From: an uncultured Bacteroidales bacterium | GTDB lineage: Bacteria > Bacteroidota > Bacteroidia > Bacteroidales > UBA932 | Direction: 5' to 3' | NCBI GenBank assembly: GCA_946415345.1 | Contig: CAMKRY010000003.1 | Coordinates: forward strand, 1 to 54,272 | DNA: 54,272 nt | Shown: piece by piece, positions 35,046 through 41,669 of the stretch | Position numbering within the stretch: the stretch's first letter is position 1 | How the letters are laid out: each line of letters opens with the position of its first letter | Translations under genes and position numbers: made by a program | The notes under the pieces: model-generated | Database searches by the model: none | What the model saw: only the letters and a program-made list of their open reading frames with translations | Told to the model about the DNA's origin: nothing

Positions 35046-35070
35046 AAAAAGCCCGGCTGAAAAGCCGGGC
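35046..35070 (-). terminator. Intrinsic terminator of the minus-strand island operon
   Basis: On the minus strand GCCCGGCT-TTTC-AGCCGGGC is followed by TTTTT (AAAAA at 35046-35050 on the plus strand). It lies 235 bp beyond the last island gene. Confidence 0.8.
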
Positions 35071-35090
35071 GAGAAGTGCGGGCAATGGGA

Positions 35091-35104
35091 CAATTATCGA
35101 ACCA
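35091..35104 (+). repeat. Left copy of the island-bounding direct repeat (putative attachment site)
   Basis: CAATTATCGAACCA, identical and in the same orientation to 38864-38877. Around it, minus-strand bases TTCGA and GTCCC followed by CCCGCAC line up with the 3' end of the tRNA-Leu gene at 38971, interrupted by five bases. Confidence 0.6.
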
Positions 35105-35304
35105 TTTTTGAGGACTTTGAGGAAGTGTATCTGCTGGGGATTAAGGCTGATATAAAACAGTTCTGACTTAATGGAATTGGCATAGTCTTGAAGCCGATTT
35201 AACGCATAACAAGAATAATGCAGAACAAATATCAGTCCAGGAGATGCGCTGATTGTGGAGTTATTTTAGTGAAGACTACAAAAAGGGAAAGTTTACATTA
35301 ATCA

Positions 35305-35658
35305 TCAACTTCTCCGTCCCCAATCTGCACCTTCATTATTGGAAAAGTACATATGTCCGTCATCTGATATCCCGAGAAGGATGCCGTTGTCGTTTTGTAT
35401 GGCAACTATGCTTTTGGCAATTTTGCTGGATCCGCGAATTCCCCAGTCCGCCCCCTCGTTTCTTGATGAGATGATACCATAATCAGTAGCTGCAAATATT
35501 TGGCCGTGGAAATAAAGAAGGTCTTTAAGTTGTCCATATCTAGATGTCATGCAGGAACGGCTAATCCACAAGACGCCCCTTGAAGAGGAAACATCAAGGC
35601 AATTCTTGGCGCGATTGATACGGAATAGCTTGTCGCCGATATTAATTAATTGAGGCAT
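35305..35658 (-). CDS. Small Asp-box (BNR-like) repeat protein
   Basis: A 117-residue protein without signal peptide. SSRNEGADWG and SNNEGADWG are Asp-box-like turns (S-x-x-x-G-x-x-W), and the spacing of hydrophobic strands between them (GQIFAATDYGII, GILLGISDDGHMYF) fits two or three blades of a beta-propeller. The N-terminus (LINIGDKLFRINRAKNCLDV) has its own strand pattern. It is far too short for a sialidase and probably binds protein or assembles as an oligomer. It is the last gene of the four-gene island operon, 3 bp after the 66-residue gene. Function unknown. Confidence 0.6.
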   Translation of the reverse strand: MPQLINIGDKLFRINRAKNCLDVSSSRGVLWISRSCMTSRYGQLKDLLYFHGQIFAATDYGIISSRNEGADWGIRGSSKIAKSIVAIQNDNGILLGISDDGHMYFSNNEGADWGRRS

Positions 35659-35661
35659 ATG

Positions 35662-35862
35662 CTACCAAGAAGAAATGTCTATTTTATTTACGCCATTTTC
35701 CTTAACCTCAAAAAACTGGATATAATCAACGTTTCTGGGGTTCAATCCAAGTTCATCGATCACGGCGTCTGTCAGAGAATCTTGAGTAGGTCTGGATGCA
35801 TTTACATACATCCCTCTCAGGTTTCCCGTACTGTTTACCTTAAAAGATACATAATACTTCAT
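35662..35862 (-). CDS. 66-residue hypothetical protein
   Basis: Starts MKYYVSFKVNSTGNLRGMYV at ATG 35862 and ends EVKENGVNKIDISSW. It looks like a small alpha-beta domain: strand YYVSFKV, strand RGMYVNA, helix SLTDAVIDELGL and strand VDYIQFFEV. No family is recognised. A start 45 bases upstream is possible but would nearly touch the nuclease stop. Its position between the nuclease and the Asp-box gene suggests an accessory or antidote role, which is inference only. Confidence 0.55.
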   Translation of the reverse strand: MKYYVSFKVNSTGNLRGMYVNASRPTQDSLTDAVIDELGLNPRNVDYIQFFEVKENGVNKIDISSW

Positions 35863-35876
35863 AACTGAAAAATGGA

Positions 35877-37181
35877 TTATAGGGAGTTTTGGAGCTCCGT
35901 TGAACATTTGATGCGTTCAAAGAACCTCCGGATGGTGGTATAATAGAACCCATCGTCATACCGATGTGTGTGGCGTTCCAGAGACTGCACGAACTGTAAG
36001 AACAACGCATCGTCGCTGTAGGGGGGGCTATTTAAATATGGCTTAAGGAAATCATAAAGTTCCTTATATAGCACAAGTACAAAATACTCCCCGATTTTAG
36101 TATGTTTGGATGCAGAATCGGCATGCGCTAGTTCGCTGTACTGGAGTGGGCTGTAATTGGGGGCGAAGATAAAGAAATAGGGCTTGACACGATTGATATG
36201 GTTCTGCTCCTTGATTGTTTCTACGGATTCATAGTAATCATCCAGTTGCGTCCTGGTAATATGCCCCTCAGAGTCTTTCTCTATCCCATTTAGCTCAGAT
36301 TTGATTTTATTCTCCACCACGACCAAGTGTTCGTTGTTAAAGAAAAGGAGATCGATATGATGATCTTCGCGATGGACGGTAAAGTCGCTATGATGCGGAT
36401 CTTTAATGCCCGTCAATTGGTCAAGAAATGCGAAGGTTATCTTAGGATACTTTTTGGCGAAGTAAGCCATCGCATTAGAGTAGGCCAGCTCGTCGTAAGA
36501 ACACTGGCATACATCCAAATAACTGAGTTCGGTCGGAGGAATATCTCCATTAATCTGAGGCATGGAATCCCCCCAAAGGGAGGCGTCCTCGACGATTGTC
36601 AGCAGCTCCTCATAATCTGGGGTTCCTTCAATGACATACAACTTCAAACTCTGTCCCAGTTTGGTCTCTGAGAGGTGGATCAGCTTATCTCCTTCGTATG
36701 TTTCAAGCTCTTTATACTTTTGTTCCTGTTTATCGGCCATTTTTAGATAAACCCGTTTCCCGTCTGCGACCTTCTTTACGTCTTTCGCTTCAAAGGTTAT
36801 ATTAACCGTTTGCTTTTCGCTGCCGTCGAAAATGGAATTGATGCTAACGCCACCATAAGTAATCACGTTCTTTTTCGCATATCTCTCCTGGTTATTCTCC
36901 TCCTTTGTTTCCTTTATTGTCGGGTTGTATACGGGATGTAGTCCAGTTGCAAGACCGATAATCTCGACGGCATTCGTTCCTTCAATAGTGTGGGCAAGGA
37001 GCATCGTATCAACCAGACAGTTTCCCTCGTTGTCAAAATGTTCCCTGCCGATAATCCCGGCATCGTTCAGATAAAGGTAATGCTTCCCATTGTCTGCCTG
37101 AAACAGATTGATCACTTCATGGCCGATGTTGTCACGAAGATACCTGCCGCTGAACATCCGGTTGATAACGATTTCTTTCAT
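35877..37181 (-). CDS. PD-(D/E)XK nuclease superfamily protein
   Basis: The 434-residue protein has a C-terminal nuclease-like domain with HHIDLLFFNNEHLVVVENKI (D, then ExK on adjacent strands, about residues 270-290), followed by THITRTQLDDY-type helices, as in the PDDEXK_4 group. The N-terminal 200 residues (FSGRYLRDNIGHEVINLF, YLNDAGIIGREHF, VYLKMADKQEQKYKELETY) form a separate domain I do not recognise, possibly for targeting. The codon use is more AT-rich than in flanking genes. It sits 15 bp after the FISUMP lipoprotein gene and 14 bp before the small protein, within one operon. A restriction or anti-phage role is plausible but unproven. The alternative is a DNA-repair nuclease. Confidence 0.72.
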   Translation of the reverse strand: MKEIVINRMFSGRYLRDNIGHEVINLFQADNGKHYLYLNDAGIIGREHFDNEGNCLVDTMLLAHTIEGTNAVEIIGLATGLHPVYNPTIKETKEENNQERYAKKNVITYGGVSINSIFDGSEKQTVNITFEAKDVKKVADGKRVYLKMADKQEQKYKELETYEGDKLIHLSETKLGQSLKLYVIEGTPDYEELLTIVEDASLWGDSMPQINGDIPPTELSYLDVCQCSYDELAYSNAMAYFAKKYPKITFAFLDQLTGIKDPHHSDFTVHREDHHIDLLFFNNEHLVVVENKIKSELNGIEKDSEGHITRTQLDDYYESVETIKEQNHINRVKPYFFIFAPNYSPLQYSELAHADSASKHTKIGEYFVLVLYKELYDFLKPYLNSPPYSDDALFLQFVQSLERHTHRYDDGFYYTTIRRFFERIKCSTELQNSL

Positions 37182-37196
37182 GACCGGTCGAACTGC

Positions 37197-38636
37197 CTAT
37201 TTCTTTACAACGGCCCGCACCGGGAATCCATAGTAACGGCTGGTTTCTTTTGCCTCCATAAGATTATCTTGAACTTTAATAATCATATGCCAGGCCTGAT
37301 AATCAGATCCTTCTTTATTAGTCCCTCCACTCAAATCCCTTGACCAATACCAACATGTCATATAATCCATGGGCACTTGCTGGTACTTCATGTCCGCGAA
37401 AGGGATGTATATCTTGTATCCATTCAGTTTCGATTCTCCGACAAAGCCGATAATACTTTTCCCATTTATATTTAAATCATTTCTGTACCAAAGGCAATAA
37501 TCGGCAAGTTCCTCGATCTGCTCCCTTGATGGCATCTGCCAATTTGCTCCCCAGTTAACAGTTGCCGCATCATCTTGCGGTTCAAGCGTCATCTTATAAT
37601 CCGGTGTGCCATGGCCATCAAACCATATATACTTGCTATACTGTGCGTAATGGTATGGACCGGTTTCAGAATTGCCAATGAAATACTTGTAGGTTTCCTG
37701 GTTATACAGACTCTTCGGTGCCGTTTCCCCCCATGCATAGTATTCTCCATATTCGTATGGCATAGTGGCATTAACGTTATAGGTTGCCCAAAGGGTCCTG
37801 CTAGGAAAACCGAGGTCCACATAGGTATAGCCTCCCACTTTGCCGCTGACAGTAAAGCCTTGTCTTGTTGTTTCAGCATTGTCTTTAGGGCAGTCCTCCG
37901 GTTTAGGGAAATATGTGTTAGGCTCCCCGACAACTCCTCGAATTGTCAATCCGTCAAAACACTTCATAGTTCCTTCATAGTGCGCTCCGTTTTGGAAGAA
38001 GATCGTAAATGGGGACTGATCAGAAGGGTGCTTGGTAATCGCAGCGGATGCCGTTGAACTCCAGTAATGGCCCGTTACTTTAGACGGGGTTTGATAATTC
38101 TCATGTGGAATATACTTGCAGGCCGGCAGGAAAATGCTTTTCCCGTTCTTCTTGGATTTAACCTGATACCCGGAAACACCGGTTCCATTGATGTCCTCCT
38201 CCCATATCCAGTCGCAATTGTTAATATGAATCAGTTCGTCAATTTCTTCCTTTGTCGGAGTTCTCCAGGATGTGCCCCAGTTTGCAGTGACCGCATCCCA
38301 CTGGGCATCCAAAACATAATCTGGACTGCAAGGCACAAACGAAAAACCATAGTTTGCGTAAGTCCACTCTGTATAGGGCTTGGTATCTCCCCATGCATAA
38401 TAATTGCCGGTTTCCCATAGATTCTGAGCACCGAGATTGCATGTGGCCCACTTGACGGAAAGTCCTAGATCGACATACTCATGCCCTCCGATTGTTCCTG
38501 AAGAAGCGAAAGGTTCCTCCTGATCATGATTGGCTGGCTCGTCACCAGACTGATTACCATTCTGTTCTTCTTTTCCGCAGGCACAAACAAACACGACTGC
38601 GGTAAGAGTTGTGATGAGGATACTAATCCTTTTCAT
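37197..38636 (-). CDS. Double-FISUMP lipoprotein
   Basis: The 479-residue protein has a lipoprotein signal (AVVFVCACGK) and two FISUMP-type domains in tandem. Unit 1 has IGGHEYVDLGLSVKWATCNL, NYYAWGDTKPY, ANWGTSWRTPTKEEIDEL and SIFLPACKY. Unit 2 repeats the same order with VGGYTYVDLGFPSRTLWATY, EYYAWGETAPK, VNWGANWQMPSREQIEEL and KIYIPFADM, ending YYGFPVRAVVKK. Such proteins are surface-exposed in Bacteroidetes and Fibrobacter, and their ligands are unknown. It is the first gene of the island operon, an odd partner for a nuclease. The leader carries GTTATAC tandem repeats. Confidence 0.72.
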   Translation of the reverse strand: MKRISILITTLTAVVFVCACGKEEQNGNQSGDEPANHDQEEPFASSGTIGGHEYVDLGLSVKWATCNLGAQNLWETGNYYAWGDTKPYTEWTYANYGFSFVPCSPDYVLDAQWDAVTANWGTSWRTPTKEEIDELIHINNCDWIWEEDINGTGVSGYQVKSKKNGKSIFLPACKYIPHENYQTPSKVTGHYWSSTASAAITKHPSDQSPFTIFFQNGAHYEGTMKCFDGLTIRGVVGEPNTYFPKPEDCPKDNAETTRQGFTVSGKVGGYTYVDLGFPSRTLWATYNVNATMPYEYGEYYAWGETAPKSLYNQETYKYFIGNSETGPYHYAQYSKYIWFDGHGTPDYKMTLEPQDDAATVNWGANWQMPSREQIEELADYCLWYRNDLNINGKSIIGFVGESKLNGYKIYIPFADMKYQQVPMDYMTCWYWSRDLSGGTNKEGSDYQAWHMIIKVQDNLMEAKETSRYYGFPVRAVVKK

Positions 38637-38639
38637 ATT

Positions 38640-38686
38640 GTTATACTGTTATACGGTTATACGGTTAGATTGATGATCTGTTATAC
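38640..38686. repeat. Tandem GTTATAC repeats in the operon leader
   Basis: GTTATAC occurs at 38640, 38648 and 38656 with an 8-bp period, followed by the variant GTTAGAT at 38664 and another GTTATAC at 38680. The array starts 4 bp upstream of the lipoprotein start codon, inside the predicted 5' leader. Confidence 0.85.
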
Positions 38687-38733
38687 AATGATTAGCAAAT
38701 ACAATTATCCAGTTTGGTTTGTGTTCTGTATGA

Positions 38734-38741
38734 CAAATATA
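38734..38741 (-). promoter_or_regulatory. -7 element of the island operon
   Basis: The minus strand reads TATATTTG, a full TAnnTTTG match, about 100 bp upstream of the first gene. The -33 region is T-rich without TTTG. Confidence 0.55.
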
Positions 38742-38863
38742 GCGAATATATCCGTAAAAAATAGAAAGATAGGCACTTTGTGGAAACAGTCCGACCTGGA
38801 AAACAAGAAATAAATCCAGAATTTGGTCTTTCCCGATGGTATCTTTTGGGATAAGAAAATACG

Positions 38864-38877
38864 CAATTATCGAACCA
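38864..38877 (+). repeat. Right copy of the island-bounding direct repeat (putative attachment site)
   Basis: CAATTATCGAACCA, an exact match to 35091-35104. It lies 93 bp from the 3' end of tRNA-Leu. Confidence 0.6.
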
Positions 38878-38934
38878 AAAAACGCAATGCAATGTTCAAG
38901 CTATTGGACCGAATATCAGCCACTTACGGGAACG

Positions 38935-38969
38935 AAAAAGGGACCGCCTCTAAGTGAAGCGGTCCCTTT
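38935..38969 (-). terminator. Intrinsic terminator of tRNA-Leu
   Basis: On the minus strand the stem GGGACCGC/GCGGTCCC (38959-38966 with 38940-38947, extended by outer A-T pairs) is followed by TTTTT (38935-38939). It starts 2 nt after the tRNA. Confidence 0.88.
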
Positions 38970-38970
38970 G

Positions 38971-39052
38971 TGCGGGTGAAGGGACTCGAACCCATACGCC
39001 GTTAGGCACCAGATCCTAAGTCTGGGTTGTCTACCAATTCCAACACACCCGC
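38971..39052 (-). tRNA. tRNA-Leu (anticodon UAG)
   Basis: The 82-nt minus-strand gene folds into a full class II cloverleaf: acceptor GCGGGTG/CACCCGC with discriminator A, D arm with TTGGTAG, anticodon stem CCAGA/TCTGG with loop CTTAGGA (anticodon TAG), long variable arm, and T arm GGGTTCGAGTCCC. CCA is not encoded. It decodes CUN leucine codons. It has its own promoter (39146-39176) and terminator, and its 3' side borders the island. Confidence 0.97.
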
Positions 39053-39145
39053 GAGGAAGAAAAAACCTTCCGGAAGGCAGTAACAGGTGCCCGTCACCGG
39101 CGGGGACCATGGGAAGCTGTCCGCGCCTGCGTCCGAAAGGGACGG

Positions 39146-39176
39146 CAAAGTTAATAACTTTCGGGAAAACTGCAAA
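39146..39176 (-). promoter_or_regulatory. Promoter of tRNA-Leu
   Basis: On the minus strand TTTG (39173-39176) and TAACTTTG (39146-39153) are 19 bp apart, a full consensus. The start would fall near 39138, giving an 86-nt leader that contains the palindrome CCTTCCGGAAGG followed by TTTTTT just before the tRNA. Confidence 0.78.
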
Positions 39177-39184
39177 ATCACCCC

Positions 39185-39215
39185 TTGACAAAGCCGAAAT
39201 AATTCTCCATATTTG
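39185..39215 (+). promoter_or_regulatory. Promoter of the AAA ATPase operon
   Basis: TTGACA at 39185-39190, then CATATTTG at 39208-39215, one base from TAnnTTTG. It lies 23 bp before the ATG and is back to back with the tRNA promoter. Confidence 0.5.
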
Positions 39216-39238
39216 CATAACTAAAATGTTATAACCAT

Positions 39239-40384
39239 ATGGATTCCCCATTCGTTTATAGCAAGTGGGTGACCGGCAAGGACTTCGTCGGCCGGAAGCA
39301 GGATTGCGCGATCCTCGGCAGCTTCCTGCGGCAGGGCGAACATGTGGCCCTCTACAGCACCCCGAAATGCGGCAAGACCTCCCTGATCCAGCAGACCCTG
39401 TTCAATCTGCGCATGACGGGCGTGTCCTTCACCGTCGGCCAGCTGAGCCTGCTGAATATCCGGACCCGCGAGGACTTCCTGACCCGGCTCGGCTCGACCG
39501 CCATCCGATGCGTCGCTTCGTCGCCCGAGGAATATGAATCCCTCGTCACGACCTTCCTCAGCGGGACCCATCTCGTGTTCGACCGCGAGGTCTTCGCCCG
39601 CGAGGACAGGATCCTGTCGCCGGGCTGGTCCCTGGACGACGGCGACGTCCAGGCCGTCCTGCGGTTGCCCCAGCGCCTTGCCGAGCATTTCGGCCAGAAC
39701 CTCATCCTCATCCTGGATGAATTCTCCAACATCGACATGGTCGAGGACGGCGACAAGATTATCGGCCTCTTCGAGGAAATGCTCCGCGAACGGAAAAAGG
39801 GCTGCACCTGGATCTTCTGCGGCTCGGCCTACAATGCCATGCGCGAGATTTTTGACGTCCGCAAGGACTTCTACCGCGTCGTGGAGCGCTTCCACATGCA
39901 GCCGATCGACCAGAAAGAGATTGTCGATCACATCATCAAGGGCTTCCTTTCCAGCGGTAAGGTCATCGACAGGGCCCTGCTCGCCGGCGCCTGCAACCTC
40001 TTCAAAGGACACATGTGGTATATCAACCACCTCGTCTCCATCTGCGACTCGATGTCCAAGGGCTACATCATGGAGCCCGTCCTCATCGATGCCCTGGGCT
40101 GCCTGATCGCCATCCACGAGCCGCGTTTCATCGCTACGATGGACTCCCTGACGACCCACCAGGTGTCGCTCCTCAAGGCCGTCGTCGACGGGTATACCAA
40201 ATTCTCCACGGCGGAAGTGGTGTCGAAGTACGGCCTCAATTCTTCCGCCAACGTCAAGCGCGTCAAGGACGCCCTCGTCAAGAAGGAGGTGCTGACCTTC
40301 GACGAAAACGAGCAGCCCGAGATCCTGGACCCGCTCTTCGAATACTGGGTTCGCAAATATTATTTCGAGAAACACGATGCCTAA
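39239..40384 (+). CDS. AAA-type ATPase (archaeal ATPase-like family)
   Basis: The 381-residue protein has an N-terminal FVGRKQD box, a P-loop STPKCGKTSLI (about residues 40-50, with Ser where Gly or Ala is usual), Walker B LILILDEFSNID, a sensor-like WIFCGSAYNAM, and a C-terminal winged-helix region (KFSTAEVVSKYGLNSSANVK, VLTFDENEQPEILDPLFEYW). Related STAND-like ATPases are abundant in Bacteroidetes and act in unknown regulatory or plasmid/chromosome roles. It overlaps the sirtuin gene by 8 bp, suggesting translational coupling. Confidence 0.82.
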   Translation: MDSPFVYSKWVTGKDFVGRKQDCAILGSFLRQGEHVALYSTPKCGKTSLIQQTLFNLRMTGVSFTVGQLSLLNIRTREDFLTRLGSTAIRCVASSPEEYESLVTTFLSGTHLVFDREVFAREDRILSPGWSLDDGDVQAVLRLPQRLAEHFGQNLILILDEFSNIDMVEDGDKIIGLFEEMLRERKKGCTWIFCGSAYNAMREIFDVRKDFYRVVERFHMQPIDQKEIVDHIIKGFLSSGKVIDRALLAGACNLFKGHMWYINHLVSICDSMSKGYIMEPVLIDALGCLIAIHEPRFIATMDSLTTHQVSLLKAVVDGYTKFSTAEVVSKYGLNSSANVKRVKDALVKKEVLTFDENEQPEILDPLFEYWVRKYYFEKHDA

Positions 40385-41087
40385 GAAGAAAATCGCCGTG
40401 CTGACCGGCGCAGGTGTCAGCGCCGAAAGCGGCTTCGCGACCTTCCGCGACAGCGGGGGACTGTGGGAGCAATATGACGTCAACGACGTCGCCTCCATTG
40501 AGGGCTGGTATCGCAACCGCCAGCTCGTACTTAACTTCTACAACGGCCTCCGGGTGCAGCTGCGGGACGCCAAGCCCAATGCCGCCCATATTGCCATCGC
40601 GGAACTGGAGAAGGACTATGACGTCACCGTCATCACCCAGAATGTCGACAACCTCCATGAACGCGCCGGCTCGACCCGGATCGTCCATCTCCATGGCGAG
40701 CTCACCAAGGTCCGCCCCGAGGACGGCATCTACGACCATACCGGCTCCGAGGCCGAGGTCATCGATGTCGGCTATGACGCCGTCCATCTCGGCGACAAGG
40801 CCCCGAACGGTTCCCAGCTGCGCCCGCACATCGTCTTTTTCGGTGAGGCTGTCCCCAAGATCGAGAAGGCCATCGACGTCGTCGAGGCGGCGGACATCCT
40901 CCTCATCGTCGGCACTTCCCTGCAGGTCTATCCCGCCGCGGGACTCTACCGCTACGCCAAACACGGCGTCCCCATCTACATCATCGACCCCAAGCCCGTC
41001 CCCGTCTACGACCCTCGCCTGACGCACATCCAGGAGGTCGCCACCAAGGGCATGGAAAAGTTTATGGAAATCATTAAAAACCAATAA
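40377..41087 (+). CDS. cobB: NAD-dependent protein deacylase (sirtuin)
   Basis: The 236-residue sirtuin has the NAD-binding GAGVSAESGFATFRDSGGLW, the TQNVDNLHERAG motif, catalytic His in HLHGEL, and HIVFFGEAVP and LIVGTSLQVYPAAGL. The four zinc cysteines found in most sirtuins are absent between HLHGEL and LRPHIVFFGE. I recall the same for Bacteroidetes relatives, so this is probably a lineage trait. It removes acyl groups from lysines using NAD. Confidence 0.92.
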   Translation: MPKKKIAVLTGAGVSAESGFATFRDSGGLWEQYDVNDVASIEGWYRNRQLVLNFYNGLRVQLRDAKPNAAHIAIAELEKDYDVTVITQNVDNLHERAGSTRIVHLHGELTKVRPEDGIYDHTGSEAEVIDVGYDAVHLGDKAPNGSQLRPHIVFFGEAVPKIEKAIDVVEAADILLIVGTSLQVYPAAGLYRYAKHGVPIYIIDPKPVPVYDPRLTHIQEVATKGMEKFMEIIKNQ

Positions 41088-41092
41088 TCAAG

Positions 41093-41632
41093 ATGAAAAA
41101 GTTTCTCCTTGTCGCAGCCCTGGCGATCCTCCCGGTCCTCGGCTTTGCGCAGAACAACCATTTCTTTAACCACAAGACCGGATCTTTCGACCTGGTCGTG
41201 AACATGATGGGCCAGGACATGGTGACCCATACCGTCTTTGCCGACTACGGCGCCCTCCAGCGCGCGGACGTCAACGCGATGGGGCAGGATATCGTTACGA
41301 TCCTTCGCGACGGCAAGACCTATATGATCAAACCGAATTTCCAGGAAATGCCCGCGGAGGATGCCATCAACTACAACGCCCTCGACCAGGCGACCATCGA
41401 CAAATACGGCATCAAGATGATCGGCATCGAGAAGATGGACGGCTACGACTGCCTCGTCTATACCCTGAAAATGGATGTCCAGGGCTTTGAAGGCAAGGGC
41501 AAGGTCTGGATCTGGGACGGTTTCTCGATCCGTGCCGAGGTGAACGTGATGGGAATGACTGTCGTCACCAAACTGCAGAACCTCCAGCTCGACGCGCCCG
41601 TCGACATGAGCCTTTTTGAACTGCCCCGCTAG
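41093..41632 (+). CDS. Secreted DUF4412-like protein
   Basis: The 179-residue protein has a cleavable signal peptide (about 1-20, ending GFAQ) and a beta-rich mature part (SFDLVVNMMGQDMVTHTVFA, TILRDGKTYMIKPN, GKGKVWIWDGFSIRAEVNVM). The pattern of a reporter-like half-barrel with a Gly-Met-aspartate core resembles DUF4412 and LolA-related periplasmic folds. It may bind lipid or peptide. It begins 5 bp after the sirtuin gene. Confidence 0.6.
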   Translation: MKKFLLVAALAILPVLGFAQNNHFFNHKTGSFDLVVNMMGQDMVTHTVFADYGALQRADVNAMGQDIVTILRDGKTYMIKPNFQEMPAEDAINYNALDQATIDKYGIKMIGIEKMDGYDCLVYTLKMDVQGFEGKGKVWIWDGFSIRAEVNVMGMTVVTKLQNLQLDAPVDMSLFELPR

Positions 41633-41638
41633 GTCCCC

Positions 41639-41664
41639 GTCATGCCCGACCTGATCGGACATCT
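41639..41664 (+). repeat. REP-like unit, intergenic
   Basis: Starts GTCATGCCC and ends GGACATCT, with a worn stem compared with the coding copies. It lies in the 37-bp gap before the porin gene and ends 5 bp before its start codon. Confidence 0.75.
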
Positions 41665-41669
41665 CCCCA

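Larger units (their letters stand above)
34958..35304. other. Gene-poor junction between deoD operon and island
   Basis: This 347-bp stretch holds a hairpin TTGGGGG/CCCCCAA (34993-35012) inside a GGGGGTTTGGGGG-type interspersed repeat, a minus-strand terminator (35046-35070), the left copy of the 14-bp direct repeat (35091-35104) and a sequence resembling a tRNA 3' end. Two short plus-strand open stretches look like decayed coding DNA: 35086-35166 (WDNYRTIFEDFEEVYLLGIK, ending in a stop) and 35218-35301 (27 residues with CADCG). I cannot assign either. Confidence 0.6.
38637..38970. other. Upstream region of the island operon and right island edge
   Basis: These 334 bp hold the GTTATAC repeats, the minus-strand -7 element TATATTTG (38734-38741), an AT-rich stretch, the right copy of the 14-bp direct repeat (38864-38877) and the tRNA-Leu terminator (38935-38969). 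I see no coding sequence in it. Confidence 0.65.

Noticed and set aside
35040..35104. A second intact tRNA gene
   Set aside because: Only the 3' part resembles a tRNA. There is no 5' acceptor strand, D arm or anticodon stem.
35305..35658. Sialidase
   Set aside because: Two Asp-box-like motifs are present, but the protein is far too short and has no catalytic arginines or signal peptide.
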